Assembly (NCBI GenBank): GCA_016271365.2
Contig: CM028129.1
Span: forward strand, 430,670,501-430,734,500
Length of the DNA stretch: 64,000 nucleotides
Source: Neoceratodus forsteri
Lineage: Eukaryota; Chordata; Ceratodontiformes; Ceratodontidae
Reading direction: 5' to 3'
The translations under genes were made by a program, and so were the position numbers. The notes beneath the pieces were generated by a model. The model was not told where the DNA came from. It made no database searches and saw only the letters and a list, made by a program, of their open reading frames with translations. Numbering within the stretch: the first letter of the stretch is position 1; the number at the start of each line of letters is the position of its first letter. Below, one piece after another: positions 1 to 11,503 of the stretch.

Positions 1-2330
1 TTGGCAGACGTGCACATGTCTCACCCGGTGGCGTGCGACTGCGGTGGTCCTGAGCTGCCATCCTCCCTGTCCGCTCTCTGCTGCTGCCTGTGTGCACATT
101 GGTGTGGCATGTGCGTGTGTGTTCAGGGACTTGGCATCCATAGTCTGATCGCACACAGGCCTTGTGCACACACACCAGCTGCTGGCCACTGTGGCATGTG
201 CATGATGATGCCAACATAACGCTGGCTGCTACTGTGCACGGTGTTCAGTATCTGACTCACGCCCATTGGCAGCCTCTGGGCGTGTGCATATGGGTGACCA
301 TGTGCATGTGCATGTGTTGTGCGGGTGTGTGGTGTGTGTGGGTGGGAGTGCAGTGCTGTACAGGGCGCTTCCATGGAGTCCGTCCCATGCCCATCCATGC
401 TACCCTCCAGTCATTACTGTCATGGGGCCCACCTTGCATGCCTGAATGCTGTGCCATGGTCCCTGGGATGTGCATGGGTCATGTTCACCTACCTGCATGC
501 ACCATAGTGCTCCTCTGCAATTGCGTCCAGTGCTGCTAAGCAATCCTGTTCAGCTGGGGTTCCCTTCACCTGGGGGCTGCTCACCACCACCCGGCCCAGC
601 AGCTGTATGGACCCCTGCTGTTCCCTCTTCAACCTCAACAGTTATCCCGGTCGGTGGCCATGTTGTGTAGCATACAGCAGACCAGGAATAGGCCACAGGC
701 CTTTGAGGGAGCTGTACTGTAGGGCACTGCAGCCTGTCAGGCAACAGACCGGGCATTCGGCAGCCCAAACACATGCTCGATGATGTTCTGTGTGCTGGCG
801 TGTGCCTCATTGTATTGCTCCTGTGCTGGGGTCAATGGGCAGCAGTATGGGGTGAGCAGCCAGGGCTGGAGTGGGTATCCGCTGTCACCTGTATGTTGAC
901 ATTTGTGTTTAACATGGTGGTCTGTGCAGCTGCACCTGCCTTCCTGGCCACACCCTCTGATGCCCTGGCCTAGCATCCCCCCACCCTGCCGTGTTGTGCC
1001 AGGCTGCCCATTCCAACAGCATACTCACCAACTGGGTGGCTGGTGAGGATGTCCCCACTCTCGAACCTGTGGCACAGTGCTGACTGGTGCCAGATGAAAC
1101 TTGTCGTGTGCTCCACCAGGTGTGTGGCACAGACATTGATTATCGCCCCTGGCATCGCACTACCTGGCAGTTGATGCTGGGTAGCCCTTCCCTGTTGATG
1201 TAGGCTACCTCCAGGTCAGGTGGTGTGTAGATGCCTCGGTAAGTGCAGCTGATGGCCCCTAGCATGCCAGGCATATGTGACACCCTGTGGAACTCCTGCA
1301 TGTTCACTGTATGCTCTGCCTGTGTGCTGGGGAAATGGATGTAGTCCACAGCATGTTGCAGCAGTGCATTGAGGAAATGTATGAGCCATGATCGGCCGAC
1401 TAGGTTATGCCTGTGGTGTCCCTGTTGGTCTCTGGAAGGTACCGTGGCGGGAGGCACATGGCGGCCGTGACCTTGGTCTCCACCAACAGGCGTGGCTCTG
1501 TCTTGTAGGTGCCTGCATCTCATCACTGCACAGCTCACAGAGCTGCCTCAAGTGCCGGTTCAGGCAGTACCTGCCCACAATCTCTGTATCACTGTACTGT
1601 TCAAAGGTGGTGCGGGCACAGTACCACCTATTCCGGACATACTGCCGATGGGCCCTTCCACGGCTGTGCCGCTCTGACTCCTGCCTCCTCACACCCCTCA
1701 TTACTGCCTCCATCTGGAAGATGGCACTGCATAGCCTGGGCTGTCCTGCCCCCTGGGCAGCTGTCTCTCAGGCACCCTGGCAGTGTGCCACTGGCGTGTG
1801 CCCTGCGCTGGTGCATACCTGTGTTCAGGGTTCCCAGCTGGTGGCCTGTTGGCTGCTAGCCTCTGCCTCCCACCTGTTCAGGTACTTTCGCTGCCCCTCC
1901 TATGCCTGGTATCACAGACACACGCTGCTGTTTTGCCCTCGCACCTGTCTCACAAGCACACACACAGTTGCTCAGACACGCAGAGCACAATCAGTGTCAC
2001 ATACTGATCCCACACTCTGTTGCACTTCCTGCCACCTCTGTCTCTGTCTTGCACCCTTCTGCTGTCCTGCCTGCCTTTTCGCTCTCCTCTCTATGCTCCC
2101 TATGGCACAAGCCTCCGTCCTTGTTTGCTCCCTCTTTTTTATGGGCTCAAGTTTGCTCCGCACATGTCCCTGTTGCTACTCGCGCTGCGCCCGTTTGCCT
2201 GCTGTTGAATATCGCACTGCATCACTTATTCAGCTACGCCCCTGCACTTGCACATACATTCATTAGGGTTGCACATTGGTGCACTGTGAATTGCACAGCG
2301 CAATGGCTCCCGCTGAATATCGCTCTTTGG
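1..2330 (-). mobile_element. PIF/Harbinger DNA transposon, copy A (truncated by window start)
   Basis: The stretch aligns by eye with the right part of the 8.1-kb Harbinger copy at 7128-15223: the same order of a GT-rich spacer, a minus-strand HARBI1-type transposase and a subterminal region with repeated GAATAT and GCGC motifs. The left end lies outside the window. The right end is placed near 2326 from a degenerate match to the terminal GAATATC motif of the other copy, so that boundary is approximate and no target duplication could be defined. It is more decayed than copy B at the terminus. Confidence 0.7.
590..1713 (-). pseudogene. HARBI1-type Harbinger transposase, decayed (copy A)
   Basis: HARBI1-type transposases are DDE nucleases that cut at Harbinger ends together with a Myb-like partner. 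Read on the minus strand in several frames, the family landmarks appear in order. The N-terminal region has SDTEIVGRYCLNRHLRQL (about 1600-1560). The first catalytic block reads LGAISCTYRGIYTPP, followed by YINREGLPSINCQVV. Then come GDSGYPLQPWLLTP and YNEAHASTQNIIEHVFG near 890-760, and a C-terminal alpha-helical tail near 650. The first catalytic Asp is replaced by Ser (codon at 1248-1250), while the second Asp (884-886) and the Glu (776-778) remain. At least three frame changes separate the blocks. The gene is dead. Longer open frames on the opposite strand are antisense shadows. Confidence 0.85.
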
Positions 2331-2697
2331 CGCATTTCCGCGCCAGCAGCTGCTTTGACTATCCACCCTTTGTTTATTAAATGCTGTTGCGACCCTCTTG
2401 CACTGTTGGTATAGTCAAGAGACTCCTAGACCCCATCGGTCTGTGAAGCATTTTGAGTCTCTTGTTGCAAAATGTGCCTCTTGCAGCACAACACAAGTAG
2501 CATTCTTCTTTTGTAAATACTTTATCATTTTATTCATTTTTGTTCTATTTTTAAGGCCTTTAACATTTCCTGGATAGTATCTTAAATACATCTCCCATTC
2601 ATATTTTTAGTGTAACCCTATGTTTTATATATCCATAGTGTGTGGCTTTTTCAGTCTTTGTGTCATCTAACTGTACCTGGACCCCATTTTCGTATAT
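2331..2697. other. Unassigned AT-rich spacer
   Basis: This lies between two Harbinger elements. I see no coding signal, tRNA-like box or terminal repeat here. The first part may still belong to the decayed end of copy A. Confidence 0.5.
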
Positions 2698-2700
2698 TTA

Positions 2701-4415
2701 GGGCCAGATATTCAAAACTTTGCCCCGGGGCTAAATTAGTACTGCCCGGTGGGCAAACTTAGCCAGAGCACAAAGCAAACCATATTCAAAGGAATAGCCC
2801 AGGGCAAACAGCTTGAATACTGCATGGGAATGAGGCCGGGCAAACTGGCTGGAGGTGCAGGGCAAACTTAGCCCTGGAATAAGACAACTCTGAATATGGC
2901 AAACAGGAAGTGCAAACCACAACAGCAACACAGCGCTGCGATATGAAGGTAGGTAGTGGTGAGCTGTGTGGTCAATGTGTGTGCCAGCAAAGTGTGGACA
3001 CAGTACAGCTGCAGGCAGCAGCATATGTGAAAGTACAGTGTGCAAAACTGTAAAATATTCCCAAACTGTTTGCACAAGCGCAAACACATTTTCCCCAGGT
3101 TTAGCGCAGGGCTAAAGCCGTTATCCAGATGCAAACATGTTTGCCCGGCACTAAACTTTGCCATATTCAAAGTGACATGCAAATGAGCCTACTTAGGTAG
3201 TCTGTGGGCAAACATCCAGATTAGCATCTCATTATGCCCTGATTTGCATGCAGTTTGCACGGGCTAACTGTTTAGCCCTGCGCTAAACCCGTGCAAGCGT
3301 GTTAGCGCTGCATGACAACAAGGGGAATATTATACAGTTCTGAACACTACTTCCACATGTGCTGCTGCCTGCTGCTGTACTAGGACAACACAACATAGGC
3401 ACAGATAGTGGTGGTGCTGCATGCAACTGTCACACTGTAGGTCAGTGCTACAGTGCACAGCAGACACTACAGTAGCAAGGGGGCCAGTAGTGTGTGGACA
3501 CAGCAATGCCTATGGTGTGTAGGGGCACTGATGATGACTGCACTATACACAGTGAGAGGCCCAACCTGCAGGTGTTATACTGACAGTGGACATTACTGTT
3601 ATGCTGTTGTGTGACCCACAGATGCTGCACCTCTGGCATGGGATGATCACAGTGACATGTACATGTCCGGCTTTGTGTGCTGTGGCAGTTGTACAGCTGT
3701 GTGGTATGTGGCCGGGGGCATATATTATCTGAAAGGCACACTGGTATTGGGGTATTCCCAGTACTGGCCCATGTGCACTGCATGATGTGTCCCAGCCTTG
3801 TGGCCACACCTGGTCTGTGGTACAGCCTGGCCACCCACACTCTCTCCTCAACATCCTCCATGCCCACAGTGCTGCATGTGTGTGCTGGCATCTGTTGGTG
3901 TCCACAGAAGTGTGGTCAGCAGGTGTGTGCTGTATGGCTGCACTGCCGTGCTGTCCACTGGCGGCAGGGTCACCACTTACTGCCTGGCATGGCTGGGACT
4001 GGTGGCAGATAATGGCATCATTGTGATGCCATCAGTTAACAACATGCTTCCTCTATGTTTGGCTTTGTCTATGTGTCATACTTATTTGTTAGGGTAGCAC
4101 AAAACCTGCAAACACACGCAAAGCCATAGAAATGCGCAGCTGATTGCCAAGGGTTAAGACAAGCTTTTCCTGGGCGGTAATGTGCACCGCGATAAGTGTC
4201 GTTAAGTCACGAAAACCACTTTGCGAGGTGCTAGTCGCTAAATATAGCATTGCGCCTGTATTCATGTCAGTTTGCCCCTTGCATACATTATGATTTTTCC
4301 CAGCACTAATGCAGTTTGCCCATGCTATTTGGCCTTTGACTACAACAGGCCGGCTAATCCTCGCGCTAAACCTGTCAAATGGTTTTGCCAGCGCAAAGTT
4401 TTGAATATCTGGCCC
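2701..4415. mobile_element. Non-autonomous PIF/Harbinger element with TTA target duplications
   Basis: Both ends carry the same 23-bp perfect terminal inverted repeat beginning GGGCCAGATATTCAAAACTT, at 2701-2723 and, reverse-complemented, at 4393-4415. Directly outside are TTA (2698-2700) and TTA (4416-4418), the 3-bp TWA duplication typical of PIF/Harbinger. The interior has many short subterminal motifs (GGGCAAAC, GCGCTAAAC, TATTCAAA), including an internal inverted pair at about 3100-3122 and 3268-3290. I see no transposase or Myb-like block, so it would need proteins supplied in trans. The open frame at 3448-3891 on the minus strand resembles nothing I recognise and is probably chance. 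Confidence 0.9.
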
Positions 4416-4418
4416 TTA

Positions 4419-6305
4419 ATATCTTCACCGATATTCCTTTTTATTTTCATTTACTACTTTTTGTTTTCATTGAACTTGATTTTGTTTGCTGGTAGTATGC
4501 CTGACCTCCCCCATCTATCTGGTATCCAGCCAGATCCAGATCCCGCCCTCCCAAAAAAAAAGTGATGACAAAACTTGTCATCTCTTAGTACATTGAGACA
4601 CCAGCCATTGGGGTATCCACTTTCTGACGTTTTATTTCTTTTGCTATATCTTTTTTCAAAACAATCTTTTTTCCGCCTTCTCTCTCCTTCTTACACTTTC
4701 AGTAACCTTCATATCTTACCATAACAACTAATCTTTATTTCTATTCAGTTGTTACATCTTTAACATCTTAATTTTTCAGACTTCTGTATATATAATCCTT
4801 ACATTTATTAAAGTTCTTTTTAGAAATCACATGATTCCCCTTTTGTATCCTTCTGTTTGGGAAACGTTTGCTGAGTTTGATGGATATAGTTTTGATCTGG
4901 CATATCTTTCTGACTTTTCACATTGCTCGGAATTTTCTCTGTAGTACATTTCCTATGCCTCCATTGCTTTGTCTGCATCATCGAATGTAGTTTGCCTTTA
5001 TAACAAACCGCAGTATTGCAGGCTATAACATGTAAAAACATATTCCTTCTGATACAGCTTTTGTTTGACAGGATTAAATAGTTTCCTTCATTACGTCATT
5101 TCAATGTTAAGTCTGGGTATATGTTGAAGAGCACATTCTCATAAGTAAGTCCTTTATTTATTCTTGCTTATTGCAGCAAAGCTTCCCTGTCCTGGTATTT
5201 ATGTAGTTCAATCCAGTAGCCACCATATGGCGTCAGAACCATTCATTGCAGAACCTGACCCAAAATGGCCACCGGACCCAATGGATTAACATACAGTAGA
5301 TGGTTCTCAGGTAGTTACGCTAGAGAATCTTGATCCTGCCCTGTGTGATCTGTCTAGATCTATTTTTATTCAGGTATTTTCTGTTCATTACTTTGGTTAG
5401 CATTTTTCAAAAAATGGTAGAGGGTCCCCTGTTCCTCAGCCCCTATAGTATCTTACATATTATATAATGGGGTCTCTAAATTCAGTAAGCCGATTGGTCA
5501 GCAGCAGCTTTACCTGTGGGTAAATCCCAGCATAAGCCACGGGTAAAGTTCCAGTCATTTGGGTGACCAGTGCACAACAGAAAAGAAATCACTACCTCTG
5601 GTTTGTTCTTCGTGTCGGCTCTGTCCCTGCGATCTCTGCAGTTCGCCTCCTACATGCTCCTCTGATGTACAGTACTATCTCACTGCCAATCACTAAACTC
5701 CCCCACCCCAAGAAAAAGTAAGAACATAAAGCGAGAACCTGACCAGCTGGTAAGATATATCAACCAAAAAAAAAACTTGGTGAAATCCCACAGCCGAAAC
5801 CGCCGCAGCTTGCACCACCTAGATGAACTATAGTCCATCACACACAACAAAGCCTGCTTACAGGCATCCTTAACAAATAAAAAAATATCATTTTTCTCTT
5901 CACCTCCTGACCACTTATCTATTCCTTCCTCTGTACCACGAACATCCGGAAGCACAAGCTGAACATTGCTGGCAGACCCCACTGCTGCAACACTCTGCTT
6001 CACGCTGTCAAACAGCTACGTCGACGTCTTACTCCCAGACTGTCCGTATAATCAGGGCAAAAATAAAAACTCATGACTTTCAAGCTCCCTTAAAAAAAAA
6101 AACTACTTAACAGCTTACTGTTGTGTGCGTGTGTGGCGTGTGTGTGTGTGGGAGGCACATTAGGAACTAGCAGCACCTCCCAGTACACAGTCTACCCGCA
6201 ACACAGCACTATTTTTCTGCGCAATTTTTATTTACATATATTGTCATTTAAAATGTAAAAAATATTTTCTACTTTTTGCCCCAAAAAATAGGGACATTGT
6301 ATAAT
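4419..6305. other. Unassigned region, mostly AT-rich
   Basis: I recognise no family here. It contains a hairpin at 5508-5548 (listed separately), a minus-strand open frame of 107 codons at 5680-6003 with no recognisable domain, and a short GT-rich microsatellite at about 6123-6152. The open frame ends in a hydrophobic, low-information stretch and I do not call it a gene. Confidence 0.5.
5480..5548. repeat. Hairpin repeat related to the palindrome at 6306-6443
   Basis: An imperfect inverted repeat starts with CTTTACC at 5508 and ends with GGGTAAAG at 5548. Its reverse complement contains GTGGCTTATGCTGGGATTTA followed by CCCAC, close to GTGGGTTATGCTGTGGTTAC followed by CCAC in the palindrome 0.8 kb downstream. 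The two look like copies of one short foldback family, this one partial. Confidence 0.45.
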
Positions 6306-6443
6306 GCAATAAACCCTCCAGGGGTGGGTTATGCTGTGGTTACCCACTTCTGGTGCGGTTGGTCACTTGGCTGCGCCTCATGACCAAACCACACCAGGCG
6401 TGGTAATCACAAGCATAACCCACACCCTGTCATGGTTTATTGC
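6306..6443. repeat. 138-bp palindromic element (foldback/MITE-like)
   Basis: The left arm starts GCAATAAACC at 6306 and the right arm ends GGTTTATTGC at 6443. Both arms share further matching blocks (GTGGGTTATGCT, GGTTACC or GATTACCAC, TGGTGYGGTTTGGTCA), so almost the whole segment can fold into one long hairpin. There is no coding capacity. The flanks do not show a convincing target duplication. It could be a MITE or another palindromic repeat; the superfamily is unknown. Confidence 0.75.
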
Positions 6444-6929
6444 TTAATTTTAGGTTCCTCTTCTCACTCTGTCCTCCTGTTTGGCTACTCATCTGCACTT
6501 GTTTTTTAATTTCAATTGTTTGTTTGGTAGTGGTGTAACTGTATCTTCTAATGTGAATATTCTGGTTTCTAATTCATTTTTCTCAGCATTAACCATTCCA
6601 TCTTTATGTTCATTTCAGCTAAGGATTCATTTACACCAAATATTGAGTTTTAATTTCCCTAACATTTGCAACATTTCAGCTTTTAAGTCTGAACAGCCCC
6701 CAAACCTTTATGTTTTGTTCCTTCATTTCAGATTGTACCAGGTCAATACCGTGCATTAAAGACATGGCCTCTCTGTCAGTGTGTAGCTATGATCCAGCAG
6801 TTAAACTGGCCATCTCCTCCACCTGGCTATTTCCCAAATATCCATGTTGTAGGCTATTTTTGTAATCATATTCCTGATGTAGAAGTGCTGTACCTAGTCA
6901 TTTTAGTGGTTGTGTTACAGGTCGTTGTG
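6444..6929. other. Unassigned, possibly more of the split LINE 3' region
   Basis: This is T-rich sequence with no motif I can name. Its position just upstream of the split LINE 3' untranslated region suggests it may be part of the same element, but no coding block supports that. Confidence 0.35.
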
Positions 6930-7127
6930 TTATATTCTGTGTTGCCCCCTCACTCTCATACCTGGCTGCGTCTGCCAGAATTTCTTTCCACAATGTAATA
7001 GACTGTCTATATCTAATTCTCTGGCTGTATTTTTTGTACATAATGTGCTTTGTACTCATGCATTACTATTGTGTACTTGTGCTCTATGTTGACTGCCTTG
7101 CTCCCCACCCCTATTTCTGTACATAAT
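6930..7127 (+). mobile_element. LINE 3' untranslated fragment, left part of a split copy
   Basis: The block ATGTGCTTTGTACTCATGCA at about 7041-7060, followed by TTGCTCCCCACCCC at 7099-7112, recurs to the right of the Harbinger element (ATGTGTTTTGTACTCATGCA at 15225-15244 and TTGCTCCCCACCCC at 16707-16720). The left and right parts therefore once formed one sequence with two tandem units of roughly 85 bp. The right part ends in a (TAAA)n tail at 16797, a LINE-style 3' end, probably L2-like. The Harbinger element inserted at ACATAAT/GTG. Confidence 0.55.
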
Positions 7128-7829
7128 GGCAGAGATATTCAGAAATGCGCCAAAGGCCGGTGCAAGTCCAGTGCAGCACAAGTCAGATGCGCCATGGCAA
7201 ACCATTTGCCATATTCAGAAGTTGCACCAGCACAAATGCAGTAATGCAAGCTGCTGGCTGAATATGGCAAAGATGTGCCATGGAGCAATCAGAGATGCGC
7301 CTACGCAACCATGAAGTGTGGTGCAAACCTGCGCACAAACACAGGGGCAGTGCAAATGCAAGAGGCCCAGGGACACAGCAAAGGAAGCACAGTGCCAATG
7401 GTACAGGACCCCAACAGCCAGCAGGGCACACCAGTGCACACACGGTACAAAGCAGGAGGGAACAATGGGCATCATGGGATGGAGCACAGCCACCAACAGA
7501 GGTGCTATGCACGAACCAACCAGAACAGGTCACAGGCGTGTGACAGCGGCATGCACCAGAACAGAACCTTGGAACACAATGGTGGGCTGGCCATCAGGGC
7601 ACAGGTGGGGACAATGGCCAATGTGAGCCCGCCAATGGTGCCCCTGCAGGCCACCAGCCAGCTGGCCATGGCCAATGCCACACCATGCCCCCCCATGGCT
7701 CTGGACCCAAACAAACCCAAACCGCTACACACACCCCACAGGCAGCACCAACGCCAGACAGTGAATGAGCCAGAACACAGGCAGGTGGCCAGAACACACT
7801 GGACTGGGAGCAACAACAATGGACGTGAT

Positions 7830-9075
7830 CTCTTCCTCATATCCCTCCTACACACAAACCCCAAGTCTCTTTCCTTACAACTCCATGACTCTCAATCGGC
7901 ATCTCCATCAAGATCCACACTAAGTTTTGTGCCTTTCTTAAATATAATAACACTAACGATACTACATGAGCCTCTTACAGGTAACCTAATCTTAAAATTG
8001 CTGGCAAAGTCCTCCCATCCTCGTGGCTCCCCAAGTATCTTCCTCGCTTAGACACTTTATTAATGATGATGATACTTGGCCCACCTCTCCAGATATCATG
8101 GCTAAATTTGATATTCCAGCCATTGAGTTTTCAAAATTTTCCAGTTACAGCACCTATTAGTTCAAACATTACCCCATTCCCCTCGTCCAGCAACTATACA
8201 CTTTTCCCAGAATTAAGCCCCTTGCTGGTCTTCCACATGCCGTGTCACAAATTGATGGCCTTATGTATGATTGGGTTGGTTCAGATTACATGTGTCCATC
8301 AAAATACTGGTGACTCACTTCCCAGATGAACCTTTAAATTGGCCTATCTTATGGAAAGGTTGTCACAAATTCATACATGGGACAGGCTTCATCTCATGCA
8401 ATTCCACATCCTTCACAATCTTTATTATTTCCCAGAGCGATTAGCCAAGTTTAGCCTATAATCCCTCTATATGTGTACAAGGTGTCACCAAGCTGATGGC
8501 ACTTTACTCCACATTTTCTGGAGCTGCCCGTGGTAGCCCACTGTGGTCCTATATTAAACAAAAGGCAGATCTCTCTTAGGTCTAAATGACTTGTTTACTG
8601 CCAGAATCTGCCTCTTGGGGGATTTCACTGAAGTGAAGGTACTCAATTGCAAATTCCATATGGCTCTAACATCAATGTCAGTTAAAAGCTGGTATTAAGG
8701 CATTGGAAGGATGCCAATAAGATTACTTACTCTGAATGGTTGCATGAACTGCTAGCCAGTCTTAGAACTGAAAAGATGATCGCCAGTCTCCAGAATCGCT
8801 AGCCAGATTTGAGAAGATTTGGGGTCCTCTCTATTCCTGTATTCCTTGCCATCCACCTGATATTGTTACTTATCCCTACTCCATAAATCCCTAACAGAGT
8901 GTAAACCGTGCTGGGTTAGGGGTGGGAGGAGGGAGAATGGGGTGGGAGGTTTGGTGGGGGAAGGTGTGGGAAGTTCCTTATTTCTACGTACATTACCTGT
9001 GTAATATTTCCAGTATGGAACTGTACTTGTTTTGTTAAAACTTTAATAAACTTTGAATTAAAAACACAAAAAAAC
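7830..9075 (+). mobile_element. L1/Tx1-type LINE, 3' end fragment nested in Harbinger B
   Basis: The fragment encodes the C-terminal part of an L1-type ORF2 in broken frames. A block reading ILHNLYYFPERLAKF is followed by a zinc-binding-like C-x2-C-x8-H-x4-C motif: Cys codons at 8474 and 8483, His at 8510, Cys at 8525, the last part reading LLHIFWSCP. This arrangement is characteristic of the L1/Tx1 ORF2 C-terminus. It ends in an AT-rich tail with AATAAA and an A-rich run (about 9046-9075). The 5' boundary near 7830 is an estimate from where CA-rich Harbinger sequence stops, and I could not find a clean target duplication. Confidence 0.75.
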
Positions 9076-9589
9076 ATAGGATGCAGATGGCCACACCCCA
9101 GTGGGCAGTGGAGACCAACATGACAACCAGGCTCATGAGCAACCCCACGCCCCCAACCAACTACCCAGCCCTGACCACAGCCACTTGGTGACCCTTGAAA
9201 CACACAACACACCCACCACTCCCAGTAGACAGCCACCACCACAACATGACACACCACTGGACACAGCAGGAACCACAGACAACCTAATAATAACAACTGC
9301 CAACACCATGGACCAACACCTGACCATTGCAGCATGGCACCACGCACCACCTGCAAAGCAGACACGGACACAGGCATGTAGGAAAATAAATGCTTTATAA
9401 CATGAAAACAGCAGAGAAACACAGTAACAGGGGCAAGGACAGGGAGGTAAGAATAGGATGGGGTCAGGAAATAGGGGCTGTACAAGATGCTGGAGGACTG
9501 CAGGGAACAGGGACAGCAAGGAAAGGGGCTATTTTTGAAGGCACGTGCGCTGTCATCACGCCTGGCGTTACCTGTTGCCGCTGCTCCCC

Positions 9590-10780
9590 TCCTCATGGCG
9601 CATGGTGACACGCTGGATGGACTACACCATGCAGAGCATTCTCTAGAGCACACCCAGGATCTGCCTCTGGGTCCTCACCCATGCCTTGGGCCCCCTCGCT
9701 GCCACAGAGTTGACACCTAGGGGATGGGACAAGACAGACAATCAGTGCAATGCCCTAAGGATCCCTACCCACCCACAGTGCACATTGGACAGTGGGGCAC
9801 ACACCCTGGAGGCTGAAATAGATCCTTGCATGGAGGGCAACGCCAGCTTTCCACACGGCACACGACTGTGGTGCACAGAGGCAGACGATGTAGTGCAGAG
9901 GCCACAGGACCGCAATGTGAAGGTCAAATGGCACACAGCAACAGCAGCTGCAGCACAAATGGTGGAAGCTATATGCACGCCCACCCCACCAACAGCTGGT
10001 ACATGGTGGCCAAGGGATGGCATGCAGTGGCATGCCAGCGGACCAAGTGACACATGCAGCTGTCAAGGACGCGATTGGCAGAGGTGGCCATGGCTGTGCT
10101 CTATCCCCACCACTATCCCACTGTGACACTGAGAAGGAATGTGACAATGCATACCTGCCCTTGCTGTGCAGCTGGTGCAGCCCGCTGCCCACTATGCTGC
10201 ACCACCCTGGCCACCTCCACCACTGCCCTGGACCATCTATGGTCCTCCGGCCCTGTGGAGGTAATGAAGAGAGGTGAACATCAGTACACAGTCACGCATG
10301 AGAGCCCCCACCACCATACAACCCGCTGTGCATGGGTGTGACCCTGTAAGTCCTGAGGCCCACACGCCAGCCGGGTTGCTACTCGCAGCAGCCAAACCCA
10401 ATGCGCAGTACCCCAGGCTGATGAAGTACCCCATCAGGGCCATGCTGCGAGCCATATGAACACCACAGTACGACACCCGGCATAACAGCAACATGAGCAC
10501 ATTTACCTGGCTGTGGCACTGAACCGCAGGATGCGGGCCTGCAGACACTGCAGGCGGTCTGGTGCCCTCCGCTGCAGGTCCCCATACTGGTGCCTGCACT
10601 GCTCCTCTAGCGCCTGACACCAGTACTCCACTCCAGAGCCTCTGCGACAGGTGCCACACCTCCCCTGGCCTGCTGGAGTGGCACTGGCCACAAGCTGCCC
10701 CTCAAGGGCTGAACCACAGTCACCAGGTTGATGAACTCAATCTCTGTCCAGTTGCCTGCCCTCCTGCTCTGTCCCTGCAT
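9590..10780 (-). pseudogene. Myb/SANT-like DNA-binding gene remnant of Harbinger B (minus strand)
   Basis: From an ATG at 10780-10778 the minus strand reads a Myb/SANT-like helix start, NWTEIEFINLVTVVQP. Next come VAEALEWSTGVRR and, after one frame change near 10610, EEQCRHQYGDLQRR, matching the usual order W-x-E ... VA-x-L-x-GV-R-T-x-EQC-x-x-x-Y-x-x-L of Myb/SANT proteins encoded by Harbinger elements. The block stops at a good splice donor (CCAG/GTAAAT, about 10508). A pyrimidine-rich acceptor (CCATCCCCTAG, about 9719) precedes a second block with a helical segment, RQILGVL...RMLCMV. Such proteins bind the transposon ends and bring the transposase to the nucleus. Frameshifts and an in-frame stop make it a pseudogene. 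The exon structure is my inference. Confidence 0.55.
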
Positions 10781-11503
10781 TATGGTCAGCAGCCATGTTC
10801 AACAGGAAAATGGCCGTGGAACAGCGCCGCGTGTCTGCCACATGTGCAGGATGTGCGATAGGATACACAAAGCTGCAATTGTGCAGAATGTGGATACGTG
10901 GACACTGAGCAGTGCGGGACCATAGAGCAGTCATGGGCATGCACAGCGCGCCGGGCCTAGCGGGGGCATGGGGTCACAACACGACCTGTGGTTCGAGTCA
11001 TCACCCCCATGCACAGTGCGCGGGTGTGCATTAGAGGCAGTGATCGCATGCGTGATGGCATACCAGTGCCGCATGCGCCATGCCATGAACAGCGCGTATG
11101 CTGTGCATGATCCGCGATAGCACTGTGGATATTGCTGTGCACATGTGCACTGCGGCATATGCACCATGCATGCACAGGTATTGCACTGAGATGCTCTGGC
11201 GAACCCCATTGGGCACGGCAGAAATACGCGATATTGAGATGCCACATGCAGATCACCTCATTAGCCAATGCATAGTGCAGTGGGGAGCATTAGCATATCA
11301 TTAAAATTGCACACAGGCTAATTTGCATGCCTTGCGCCAAAAAGCACCATGGAACAACACAGGCCACAGACCGGTATTGCAACCATTCAGGTAAGTGACT
11401 GGCAACATGGATGAACAGCGCCTAAGCAAACACTGCAATAGAGTGCTGTATTGCAATGTGTTGGCACTGACTCACTCTGTTGTACATGTCCACAGGTGGC
11501 AGA
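10781..11503. other. Spacer between two divergent Myb-like remnants
   Basis: The two Myb-like remnants point away from this segment, so it is where a bidirectional promoter would sit. It is rich in short self-complementary motifs (GCATGCGC, TGCATGCA, GTGCACATGTGCAC at about 11135-11150). An apparent splice acceptor (CACAG at about 11496) sits just before the plus-strand start codon. No TATA box could be assigned with confidence. Confidence 0.4.

Noticed and set aside
1388..2266. 292-codon open frame on the plus strand
   Set aside because: It is antisense to the decayed HARBI1 transposase and subterminal region of Harbinger A, with skewed Cys/Ser/Leu composition and no domain.
5680..6003. 107-codon minus-strand open frame as a host exon
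   Set aside because: No recognisable domain, no convincing splice context, and its hydrophobic end looks like chance translation of T-rich DNA.
7275..8051. 258-codon open frame on the plus strand
   Set aside because: It crosses from CA-rich Harbinger sequence into the nested L1 fragment, with low-complexity composition and no family resemblance.
8916..9653. 245-codon open frame on the minus strand
   Set aside because: It spans the reverse strand of the L1 3' tail and Harbinger sequence. Only the part near 9600-9720 may hold a real exon remnant, in another frame.
10781..11503. Internal Harbinger terminal repeat marking a nested element inside copy B
   Set aside because: I looked for GGC-x-GAGATATTC-like ends with flanking triplets. 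Only isolated GATATTG/GATATTGAG motifs occur, not a pair. Nesting remains possible but is unsupported.
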